The notes beneath the pieces are model-generated. The model was given only the letters and a program-made list of their open reading frames with translations. It was not told the DNA's origin and made no database searches. This document shows positions 17,712 to 24,210 of a DNA stretch of 32,162 nt, in pieces (the stretch's first letter is position 1; the number at the start of each line of letters is the position of its first letter). Source of the DNA: Pseudomonadota bacterium. GTDB taxonomy: Bacteria > Pseudomonadota > Gammaproteobacteria > Burkholderiales > Ferrovaceae. The position numbers and the translations under genes were made by a program. The stretch is from positions 1 to 32,162 of the forward strand of contig JAGWIJ010000033.1 of the NCBI GenBank assembly GCA_028873535.1. Direction: 5' to 3'.

Positions 17712-19723
17712 GACATCACCACCAGCAGGGTGGCGAGCAGGGTCAGGAAGCTGTACATCAGGTACACCGAGATGCGGCCCTGCTGCAGCAGGCTCATCAG
17801 CTGCGCCAGGTAGTTGGCCAGATCGATCAGGGGAACATAGAACCAGCGCCAGAAATGGTCGGCGACCACCACGAGATAGCGCGGCCGCTGATCGAAGGCC
17901 GTCGGCAGTTCGCGCCGCATCATGAAGAACGGTTCGAAGATCTGGCGGATCGGCTGCCCGAATCCCTCGGCCGTATCCTGCATGCGCGCTGTTCCAAAGG
18001 GGAAGCCGCACGCCCAGGCAGGCCCCCGACGCAGCCGGCCGTGATAGAGCAGGCGCACCACCACGTATGCCAGCGCAAAACAGCCCAGTATCCCCATCAG
18101 GAACGCGACCGGACCGTAGCTTGCCTGTTCAGTGCTGTTTGGCGCCAGCAGCCAGCTGCTGCCAGCCACGCGCTGCCCCAGGTCCGCGCCGAGCAGTTGG
18201 CGGGTGACCGGATCGATCACCTGGACAAAGCGCGTCGGCAGCAGGCCGAGTGCCACGCAGCCACAGGCCAGCCAGGCCATGCCGGCGCGCTCCCAGGGCC
18301 CGGCATCGTGGGCACGCGCAAGCTTTTCCTCGCGCGGCTGACCAAGGAAGATCACGCCGAAGAACTTGACCATGGTATAGCCGGCAAGCGCAGACACCAG
18401 CGCGATGACGGCCGCCACCACCGGGATCAGCATGTTCAGCAGCGGCAGCGGCAGCGCCGGCGCAAACAGGAAGCTCTGCAACAGCAGCCATTCGGAAACA
18501 AAGCCTCCGAGTGGCGGCAGTCCCGCGCAGGTCAGCGCGCCGAGCAGCGTGAGCCAGGCCACCCAAGGCATGGTGCGGATCAGCCCGCCGAGCTTGCCCA
18601 GGTTGCGCTCCGAGGTGGCGTGCAGGACGCTGCCGGTACCCAGGAACAGCAGGCTCTTGAAGCAGGCGTGGCTGGCGACATGGTAGAGCGTGGCCATCAG
18701 GGCCAAGGCCGACATCTGCTGCAGGCCGAAACTCGCAAAGATCAGGCTGAGCCCGATCCCGACGAACAGCAGCCCCATGTTCTCGATCGAAGAGAAGGCC
18801 AGCAGACGCTTCATGTCGACCTGCACCGAGGCGAAGACGACACCGAACAGCGCCGTAACAAGGCCTGCTGCCAGCAGCACAGCGCCCCACCACCACAAGC
18901 GCAGGTGCAGCAAGTCCAGCGTCACGCGCAGCAGTCCATAGATGGCCGTGTTGAGCATGACCCCGCTCATCAGCGCAGAGACCGGTGAAGGCGCCGCCGG
19001 GTGCGCCTCCGGCAGCCAGACGTGCAGCGGCAAAATACCTGCCTTGGCGCCGAATCCGAACACTGCCAGCAGGAAGCCGATCGATGTCCAGGCCGGCGCG
19101 AGCGCCTGGGCTCGCATGTTGGCGAAGGTGTAATCACCCGTGCCTGCCTGCAGCACTCCGAAACACAGCAGGATCGCAATCGCGCCGATGCGCGCCATGG
19201 TGATGTAGAGATAGCCCGCGCTGCGCACTTCCGCGAGGCGATGATTCGCGGTCACCAGGAAGTACGACGACAGCGCCATGGTTTCCCACAGCACCATGAA
19301 GGCGTAGGCATCGTCGGCCAGGATGACCCCGACCATGCTGACCAGGAAGACGTGGTATTCGAGGCACAGCAGGCCAGGCGCTGTGCCTTCGCCCTTGCGG
19401 AAATAGCCGGCGGCAAATACCGAGATTCCGCTCGATGCCGCGCCCACCACCAGCAGGAAGTAGGCCGAAAGGCTGTCCAGGCGCAGGTGAAACGGCAAGG
19501 ACGGCAGGCCAATTGGAAGCACCGCCAGTTGCGGTGCGCCTTCCAGGGCGGCGAGGGCCAGACCGGCCAGCGCCAGTCCCAGCAGGCCGCCCAGCGGAAA
19601 CAGCAGGTGCGCCACCAGGCCCAGGCGGCGTACCGCGACCATTCCCGCGACGCTGATAAGCAACCATCCGCCGACGACCGCGAGTATCCAGTCGAGGGCA
19701 AGCCATTGCGTCATGGGAGTCAT
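17708..19723 (-). CDS. hyfB: Hydrogenase-4 component B-like antiporter subunit
   Basis: The 671-aa protein is a NuoL-like antiporter subunit and the first gene of the operon. It has about 14-16 membrane segments and motifs MVLWETMALSSYFLV (membrane Glu), KAGILPLHVWLPEAHPAAPS, VDMKRLLAFSSIENMG and HVASHACFKSLLFLG (membrane Lys). The C-terminal ~120 residues resemble the extension of HyfB/HycC. Length matches HyfB (~670 aa). Start may be 19723 or three codons later; no strong ribosome site precedes either. Upstream is a 274-nt divergent region shared with the cold-shock gene; I could not find a convincing promoter for this direction. Confidence 0.93.
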   Translation of the reverse strand: MTPMTQWLALDWILAVVGGWLLISVAGMVAVRRLGLVAHLLFPLGGLLGLALAGLALAALEGAPQLAVLPIGLPSLPFHLRLDSLSAYFLLVVGAASSGISVFAAGYFRKGEGTAPGLLCLEYHVFLVSMVGVILADDAYAFMVLWETMALSSYFLVTANHRLAEVRSAGYLYITMARIGAIAILLCFGVLQAGTGDYTFANMRAQALAPAWTSIGFLLAVFGFGAKAGILPLHVWLPEAHPAAPSPVSALMSGVMLNTAIYGLLRVTLDLLHLRLWWWGAVLLAAGLVTALFGVVFASVQVDMKRLLAFSSIENMGLLFVGIGLSLIFASFGLQQMSALALMATLYHVASHACFKSLLFLGTGSVLHATSERNLGKLGGLIRTMPWVAWLTLLGALTCAGLPPLGGFVSEWLLLQSFLFAPALPLPLLNMLIPVVAAVIALVSALAGYTMVKFFGVIFLGQPREEKLARAHDAGPWERAGMAWLACGCVALGLLPTRFVQVIDPVTRQLLGADLGQRVAGSSWLLAPNSTEQASYGPVAFLMGILGCFALAYVVVRLLYHGRLRRGPAWACGFPFGTARMQDTAEGFGQPIRQIFEPFFMMRRELPTAFDQRPRYLVVVADHFWRWFYVPLIDLANYLAQLMSLLQQGRISVYLMYSFLTLLATLLVVMS

Positions 19724-19885
19724 GGTTTCAGGCTTACGGCCCTGCCGCCGCGCGCGTCATCATTCGTAGTGTGCATCGAGGCTACAGCGTACTCCATCGC
19801 GCCGTGGCTTGCGACGCAGGCCTGCCGACAAAAGCGCCGGCGGCTGCCGAAAGCGGGGATTATCCGTGCTCGTGCAAGGTTTTAA

Positions 19886-19914
19886 TTGGCATTCGGCGCA
19901 AAAGGGTTCAGACT
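19886..19914 (+). promoter_or_regulatory. Candidate promoter of the cold-shock gene
   Basis: TTGGCA at 19886-19891 (5 of 6 to the -35 consensus) is followed after 17 bp by CAGACT at 19909-19914, a weak -10. Transcription from here would leave an untranslated leader of ~75 nt, in keeping with the structured leaders of cold-shock mRNAs. Confidence 0.4.
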
Positions 19915-19997
19915 AGAGCTTTTCAGGGTGTACTGCTGGCGTGTTCCAGTTTCGGATCGCGTTGGTATCCACCCATTTCTTCAGTCTGGAAAACGCA

Positions 19998-20201
19998 ATG
20001 GCAAACGGTAAAGTCAAGTGGTTCAACGATAGCAAGGGTTTTGGATTCATCACGCCGGACGACGGCGGTGAGGATCTGTTCGCGCATTTCTCGGCCATCC
20101 AGTCCAGCGGCTTCAAGTCGCTGCAGGAAGGCCAGGCCGTGTCGTTCGACGTGACGGCTGGCCCGAAGGGCAAGCAGGCTGCGAACATCAAGCCGCTGTA
20201 A
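19998..20201 (+). CDS. cspA: Cold-shock domain protein
   Basis: The 67-aa protein is a single cold-shock domain that binds single-stranded RNA/DNA. It has [20 protein letters not shown] with RNP1 (KGFGFI) and the RNP2-like DLFAHFSAI, and ends [15 protein letters not shown]. Length and sequence are typical of CspA/CspE-type proteins. The start (MANGKVKWF) is fixed by family alignment; an in-frame ATG 57 nt upstream would add 19 residues not found in the family. GGAAAA is the only Shine-Dalgarno-like sequence. It is divergent from the hydrogenase-like operon. Confidence 0.95.
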   Translation: MANGKVKWFNDSKGFGFITPDDGGEDLFAHFSAIQSSGFKSLQEGQAVSFDVTAGPKGKQAANIKPL

Positions 20202-20215
20202 ATAGCTGGCGGGTA

Positions 20216-20249
20216 GACCACTGGGCCGGTTCTTCCCGCCCGGTGGTCA
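20216..20249 (+). terminator. Hairpin downstream of the cold-shock gene
   Basis: An 11-bp stem (20216-20226 with 20238-20248, one G-T pair) begins 15 nt past the csp stop. A second stem, GGTGCAG / CTGCACC (20255-20261 with 20276-20282), follows at once. Neither has a T-run, so these may stabilise the mRNA end or need Rho. Confidence 0.45.
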
Positions 20250-20384
20250 CCCAAGGTGCAGCGGCACCCGTCGCACTGCACCCCAAGGATTGAATCGCGC
20301 CACGGCACGTTTGCTGCCGCATGGTGGGATTAAGCATTTCTCGACGCGAAATTTCAGGCGACGTCCCCGTGCCCCCCCTGGACC

Positions 20385-20734
20385 GTGTTCCCGCCACGCA
20401 CCCTGAAATGTTCCTGGGCGATCATCCCCACGCACTGGCCGGCGCTGATCTTCCTGCTGATGCTGTTGAGTGCCTGCGCCACGCTGCCGAAGGTCGCTCC
20501 CGAGCAGGCGCACCGCTCTTTCGCGTTCGACACCCCGCAACAGACCACCTTGGGCCGCCAGGCAGCCGAACTCGCCAACGGTCGCGAAGGACGCTCGGGC
20601 TTCCGCTTGACGCTGCAGACCGCGGTGTACGCCTGCGCGTGCTGGTCGAATACCATCTGGAACCGGCACGCGACGAATGGCAGCGTCTGAAGCTCGACTC
20701 GCTGCGCCTGCTGCCGATCGACGACGAACTCTGA
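20385..20734 (+). pseudogene. Remnant of a phospholipase D/cardiolipin synthase-like lipoprotein gene
   Basis: One frame from 20385 encodes a lipoprotein signal (ALIFLLMLLSACATLPKV, lipobox LSAC) followed by TTLGRQAAELANGREGRSGFRL, like the N-terminus of ClsC/YmdC-type PLD proteins. From about 20605 a different frame encodes VEYHLEPARDEWQRLKLDS and then LRLLPIDDEL before the stop at 20732-20734, like the extreme C-terminus of the same family. The ~400 residues between, including both HKD motifs, are missing and the two ends are out of frame. I read it as an internal deletion plus frameshift. The family match is from memory of the family's ends and has no catalytic motif to confirm it. Confidence 0.6.
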
Positions 20735-20767
20735 ACCGGCCAGCCCGACTGCCGGGCCGAGACGGGT

Positions 20768-20803
20768 TTGACTACGGCCCAATATTTCCATTATTGTGGA
20801 AAT
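20768..20803 (+). promoter_or_regulatory. arsR promoter and operator
   Basis: TTGACT (20768-20773) and TATTGT (20792-20797), 18 bp apart, form a plausible sigma-70 promoter. A perfect inverted repeat ATTTCCA-N6-TGGAAAT (20784-20790 and 20797-20803) overlaps the -10 region and ends one base before the arsR ATG, suiting autorepression by ArsR. Transcription would begin within a base or two of the start codon. Confidence 0.65.
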
Positions 20804-20804
20804 C

Positions 20805-21131
20805 ATGGATCAATCAGCCGCCGTCCAGGCTCTCGCCGCGCTGGCGCAATCGGTTCGTCTGCGCGCCTTTCGTGCCCTCGTCGTGTCCGGCAAGTCCGGC
20901 CTGACACCCGGTGCCATTTCGGATGCGCTCGGCGTGCCCGCAAACACCCTGTCCTTCCATCTCAAGGAACTGACCCACGCCGGTCTGGTGACCCAGGAAC
21001 GCATCAGCCGCAACATCGTGTATCGCGTCGACTTCGAGCGGATGAACGTCCTGCTGGGCTATCTCACCGAAAACTGCTGTGAGGGAGCAGCGTGCGCAGT
21101 CGAAGCAAAGGACGCGCAATGCCTGTGCTGA
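20805..21131 (+). CDS. arsR: ArsR-family arsenite-responsive repressor
   Basis: The 108-aa winged-helix repressor represses the ars genes until it binds As(III). The DNA-recognition helix region is ISDALGVPANTLSFHLKELT (~38-57) and the wing follows (QERISRNIVYRV). It lacks the CVC motif in the recognition helix seen in E. coli ArsR; instead the C-terminus holds Cys91, Cys92, Cys97, Cys106 and Cys108 (ENCCEGAAC...CLC), resembling the C-terminal As(III) site of the Acidithiobacillus ferrooxidans type. The start is MDQSAAV at 20805; the mRNA is probably almost leaderless. It heads the ars cluster, 43 nt before the next gene. Confidence 0.93.
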   Translation: MDQSAAVQALAALAQSVRLRAFRALVVSGKSGLTPGAISDALGVPANTLSFHLKELTHAGLVTQERISRNIVYRVDFERMNVLLGYLTENCCEGAACAVEAKDAQCLC

Positions 21132-21174
21132 AGTGTGGCGCGCCGACAATCCTTTTCTCAACATCCATTGCTGA

Positions 21175-22188
21175 ATGAGCCTTCCCATGAACGACCGCGT
21201 CTTCAACGTCCTGTTCATCTGCACCGGCAACTCGGCACGCTCAGTGCTGGCCGAAGCGATCATGAACCAGCTCGGACAAGGCAGGTTCCGCGCCTGGTCA
21301 GCCGGCAGCCATCCAGCCGGCCAGATCAATCCCTATACCATCGACACCCTGCGCCGGCTGAATCTGCCAACCGAGGGCTACTCCAGCAAGAACTGGGAAC
21401 ACTTCAGCGGGCCCGAAGCACCGCTCTTCGACTTCGTATTCACCGTCTGTGATGCGGCAGCCGGGGAGGCCTGTCCCGTCTGGCCAGGACAGCCGCTTAC
21501 CGCACACTGGGGCGTCGCCGATCCCGCTGCCCTTCCGGATAGCCATGTCGTGGCCAAGCGCCGGGCTTTCATGGACGCCGCGCGCATCCTGCAAGGCCGC
21601 ATCGAACTGCTGATGGCATTGCCGATCGACAAGCTGGAAACACTGGCCATCCAGCAGGAAATCGCGCAGATCGGCACCCGGCTCATCGAACCCAAGGTCC
21701 ACAACGTGCTGATCCTGTGCACGCACAACTCGGCACGCAGCGTACTGGCCGAGTGCATGCTGAACCACCTGGCGGAGCGCCTCCACATCAACGTGCGTGC
21801 CTACAGTGCCGGCAGTGCCCCCAGCGGGCAGGTCAATCCCATGGCGCTGCGCGTGCTGAGCGAGGCCGGTGTGGACGTATCGGGCGTGCGCAGCAAGAGT
21901 TGGGACGAGTTCACCCAGCCGGACGCCCCCCACATGCGCATCGTGATCACGGTATGCGACCAGGCCGCCGCGGAAACCTGTCCATTCTGGCCCGGGGCGC
22001 CGGTGCAGGTGCACTGGGGCTACTCCGACCCGTCGCGCGTCGAGGGCTCCGAGGAGGATCGGCAGCGTGCCTTCGAACTGACGCGTCAGGCGCTGGCCTA
22101 CAAGATCACGCAGTTGCTGTTCATGCCGCTTGACGTCATGAACGACCAGGAACTGCGCCAGTTGCTCGAGACCGTGGCGGAGAGCTGA
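21175..22188 (+). CDS. arsC: Tandem-fused arsenate reductase (two LMW-phosphatase-type ArsC domains)
   Basis: The 337-aa protein contains two complete arsenate reductase domains of the low-molecular-weight tyrosine phosphatase fold, which reduce As(V) to As(III) using a C-X5-R loop and two further cysteines. Domain 1 (~8-150) has CTGNSAR (Cys16), Cys92 and Cys100 (CDAAAGEACPVWPG). Domain 2 (~175-330) has CTHNSAR (Cys182), Cys261 and Cys269 (CDQAAAETCPFWPG). All catalytic cysteines are present in both halves, so both may be active. The halves are clearly related yet diverged, so the fusion is not recent. Start could be 21175 or 21187; neither has a clear ribosome site. The product feeds As(III) to the downstream export genes. 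Confidence 0.93.
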   Translation: MSLPMNDRVFNVLFICTGNSARSVLAEAIMNQLGQGRFRAWSAGSHPAGQINPYTIDTLRRLNLPTEGYSSKNWEHFSGPEAPLFDFVFTVCDAAAGEACPVWPGQPLTAHWGVADPAALPDSHVVAKRRAFMDAARILQGRIELLMALPIDKLETLAIQQEIAQIGTRLIEPKVHNVLILCTHNSARSVLAECMLNHLAERLHINVRAYSAGSAPSGQVNPMALRVLSEAGVDVSGVRSKSWDEFTQPDAPHMRIVITVCDQAAAETCPFWPGAPVQVHWGYSDPSRVEGSEEDRQRAFELTRQALAYKITQLLFMPLDVMNDQELRQLLETVAES

Positions 22189-22191
22189 GGC

Positions 22192-22896
22192 ATGGCAACG
22201 CTGCGCACGCGCCTGCTGTCCGAAGCGCTCGGGACGCTCCTGCTGCTGGCGATCGTGATCGGCTCCGGCATCATGGCCGAGCGCCTGTCGGGCGGCAATG
22301 TGGCGATCGCCCTGCTCGCCAACACGGCCGCGACGGTCGGCGGCCTGTACATCCTCATCGAGGTGTTCGGTCCGGTCAGCGGTGCCCACCTGAACCCGGC
22401 CGTGAGCCTGGTGATGCGCCAGCGCGGACAGCTGGAGCATGCCGCGCTGATTCCCTACATGGCGGCTCAACTGGGCGGCGCCGCCCTGGGCGCCTGGCTT
22501 GCCCACGCCATGTTCGACCTGCCAGTCCTGCAGTGGTCGTTGAAGGTGCGCGGCGGAAGCGGCCAGTGGATCGCCGAGGCAGTCGCCACGGCCGGACTGC
22601 TGCTGGTGATCCTGCGCGCGCCGGCCGCCCGCGTGTCAAGCATGGTCGCCTGCTACATCGGCGCAGCCTACTGGTTCACGGCATCGACCTCGTTCGCCAA
22701 TCCGGCCGCCGCTTTCGGGCGCATGTTCAGCGACACCTTCGCCGGGATCGCACCGTCTTCGGTGCCGGGCTTCGTGCTGGCGGAACTGGCAGGCGCCGCG
22801 CTGGGTACGGCGCTCCATGAGTTGCTGGGCACAGGCGCGCCGGTGGCATCGGTCTCTGCCTCGCCCGTGTCCGAACGCCAGGAATCCCTGCCATGA
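22192..22896 (+). CDS. aqpS: Aquaporin-family channel (AqpS-like)
   Basis: The 234-aa membrane protein is a major intrinsic protein with about six membrane segments and two pore motifs, HLNPAVSL (NPA at 68-70) and FANPAAAF (NPA at 170-172), followed by GRMFSDTFAGI. Arsenic clusters of rhizobia carry an aquaporin (AqpS) that lets As(OH)3 or methylated As(III) leave down its gradient after reduction inside the cell. The start is 3 nt after the stop of the arsC fusion, and its stop overlaps the next ORF by ATGA, so it belongs to the operon. In this window it is the only visible arsenite-permeable membrane protein. Confidence 0.92.
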   Translation: MATLRTRLLSEALGTLLLLAIVIGSGIMAERLSGGNVAIALLANTAATVGGLYILIEVFGPVSGAHLNPAVSLVMRQRGQLEHAALIPYMAAQLGGAALGAWLAHAMFDLPVLQWSLKVRGGSGQWIAEAVATAGLLLVILRAPAARVSSMVACYIGAAYWFTASTSFANPAAAFGRMFSDTFAGIAPSSVPGFVLAELAGAALGTALHELLGTGAPVASVSASPVSERQESLP

Positions 22897-23048
22897 GCGC
22901 TAACACGAGCTATCACAATCCGGCCTGCGGCACCGCGCTGTGCCGGCCGTCCGAGGCGGTGCTGCCGCTGCTGCCGGTACCGAAGCTGGCGCCGTTCGCC
23001 AAGGAAGACGATGAGTGCAGCGAGGATTCGGGGGTGCGTCGTGTCTGA
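22893..23048 (+). pseudogene. arsC: Internally deleted glutaredoxin-type arsC, retained as a 51-codon ORF
   Basis: The ORF begins [14 protein letters not shown], the N-terminus of glutaredoxin-type ArsC ([14 protein letters not shown] in E. coli, with catalytic Cys12 at the same position), and continues directly with [10 protein letters not shown] and PFAKEDDE, matching the C-terminal RLCRPSEVVL and AFTKEDGE. About 80-90 central residues are missing, including the arginines that bind arsenate. The junction is in frame at a Gly-Thr (ggcacc) that occurs at both places in the intact family, so recombination between short repeats is likely. The start overlaps aqpS (ATGA) and the stop overlaps arsH by 8 nt. 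It may be kept only for translational coupling, or be a Cys-bearing peptide. Confidence 0.75.
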
Positions 23049-23763
23049 AGCCTCGCCGGATCTGCCCGCCCTCGATCAGAGCCTGTTCGACCGCCCCACC
23101 CTCGCGCGCCTGCACGCCAGCACGCCCGCCCGGCATCCACCCCGCTTCCTCCTGCTCTATGGATCCTTGCGCGAACGCTCCTACAGCCGCCTGCTGACCC
23201 TGGAGGCGGCGCGCCTGCTGGAAGCCATGGGCGGCGAGGTGCGCATTTTCGATCCCACGGGACTGCCGCTGCCCGACGCCGCTCCGGAGAGCCATCCCAA
23301 GGTGCAGGAACTGCGTGCTGCAGCCGATTGGGCCGAAGGCATGGTCTGGTGCTCGCCGGAACGCCATGGCGCCATGACCGGCATCATGAAATGCCAGATC
23401 GACTGGATTCCGCTCAGCATCGGCGCCGTGCGACCGACCCAGGGCAAGACGCTCGCGCTGATGCAGGTCAGCGGCGGATCGCAGTCTTTCAATGCCGTGA
23501 ACCAGATGCGCGTGCTGGGGCGCTGGATGCGCATGCTGACCATACCCAATCAGTCTTCGGTGGCCAAGGCCTTTCTCGAATTCAGCGAAGACGGTCGCAT
23601 GAAGCCCTCGGCCTACTACGATCGCGTCGTCGACGTCCTGGAGGAGCTGTTCAAGTTCACCTTGCTCACGCGCGACGTCGGGGCCTATCTCGTCGACCGC
23701 TACAGCGAGCGCAAGGAGAGCGCCGAAGCGCTTTCAAAACGGGTCAACCAGCGCAGCATCTGA
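23041..23763 (+). CDS. arsH: ArsH, NADPH-dependent flavoprotein of organoarsenical resistance
   Basis: The 240-aa flavodoxin-fold protein matches ArsH, an FMN enzyme that oxidises trivalent methylated or aromatic arsenicals using NADPH. Motifs: [20 protein letters not shown] (FMN phosphate loop), [59 protein letters not shown] and [16 protein letters not shown]. The GTG at 23041 gives [15 protein letters not shown], which lines up with family N-termini, and GGGGG lies seven bases upstream; an ATG at 23011 would add ten residues. It overlaps the deleted arsC ORF. Confidence 0.92.
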   Translation: MSEASPDLPALDQSLFDRPTLARLHASTPARHPPRFLLLYGSLRERSYSRLLTLEAARLLEAMGGEVRIFDPTGLPLPDAAPESHPKVQELRAAADWAEGMVWCSPERHGAMTGIMKCQIDWIPLSIGAVRPTQGKTLALMQVSGGSQSFNAVNQMRVLGRWMRMLTIPNQSSVAKAFLEFSEDGRMKPSAYYDRVVDVLEELFKFTLLTRDVGAYLVDRYSERKESAEALSKRVNQRSI

Positions 23764-23829
23764 CCCGAAGCCCATCGCACGACGGCCTGCACTGCAGGTC
23801 GCGTGCCCCATCCTGGAAGGAGCTGTGCC

Positions 23830-24195
23830 ATGAAGAAGATTCAGGTTTTCGATCCTGCCCTGTGTTGCAGCAGCGGAGTGTGCGGCACCGATGTCGATCA
23901 GGCCCTGGTCGACTTCTCGGCGAATGCCGACTCGGTCAGGCAGGCCGGTGCGCACATCGAACGGTTCAACCTCGCGCAACAACCCATGGCCTTTGCCGGG
24001 AATCCGACCGTCAAGGCCTTCCTGGAACGCTCGGGCCAGGAGGGACTGCCACTGGTTCTGGTCGATGGCGAAGTTGCCCTGGCGGGACGCTACCCTACGC
24101 GCGCGGACCTGATGCGCTGGGCAGGCATCGTACCGATCAGCACCGAGGCCAAGCCGCAAAGCGGATGCTGCTCCGGCAGCAGCAGCTGCGACTGA
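23830..24195 (+). CDS. arsD: ArsD, arsenite metallochaperone
   Basis: The 121-aa protein hands As(III) to ArsA. Cys12, Cys13 and Cys18 in FDPALCCSSGVCGTDVD occupy exactly the positions of the As(III) site in the plasmid-type ArsD, and a C-terminal SGCCSGSSSC supplies a further vicinal pair. The start is fixed by AAGGAG eight nucleotides upstream; nine extra codons upstream in frame encode the ribosome site. It precedes arsA by 15 nt, the usual arsDA arrangement. Nothing in the sequence suggests loss of function. Confidence 0.96.
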   Translation: MKKIQVFDPALCCSSGVCGTDVDQALVDFSANADSVRQAGAHIERFNLAQQPMAFAGNPTVKAFLERSGQEGLPLVLVDGEVALAGRYPTRADLMRWAGIVPISTEAKPQSGCCSGSSSCD

Positions 24196-24210
24196 TCGGC
24201 AGCCACCCAC

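Noticed and set aside
20321-20734. A 137-codon frame taken as an intact hypothetical gene
   Set aside because: Only its last ~40 codons look protein-like; the first part is out of frame with the lipoprotein signal, so it is better read as part of a pseudogene.
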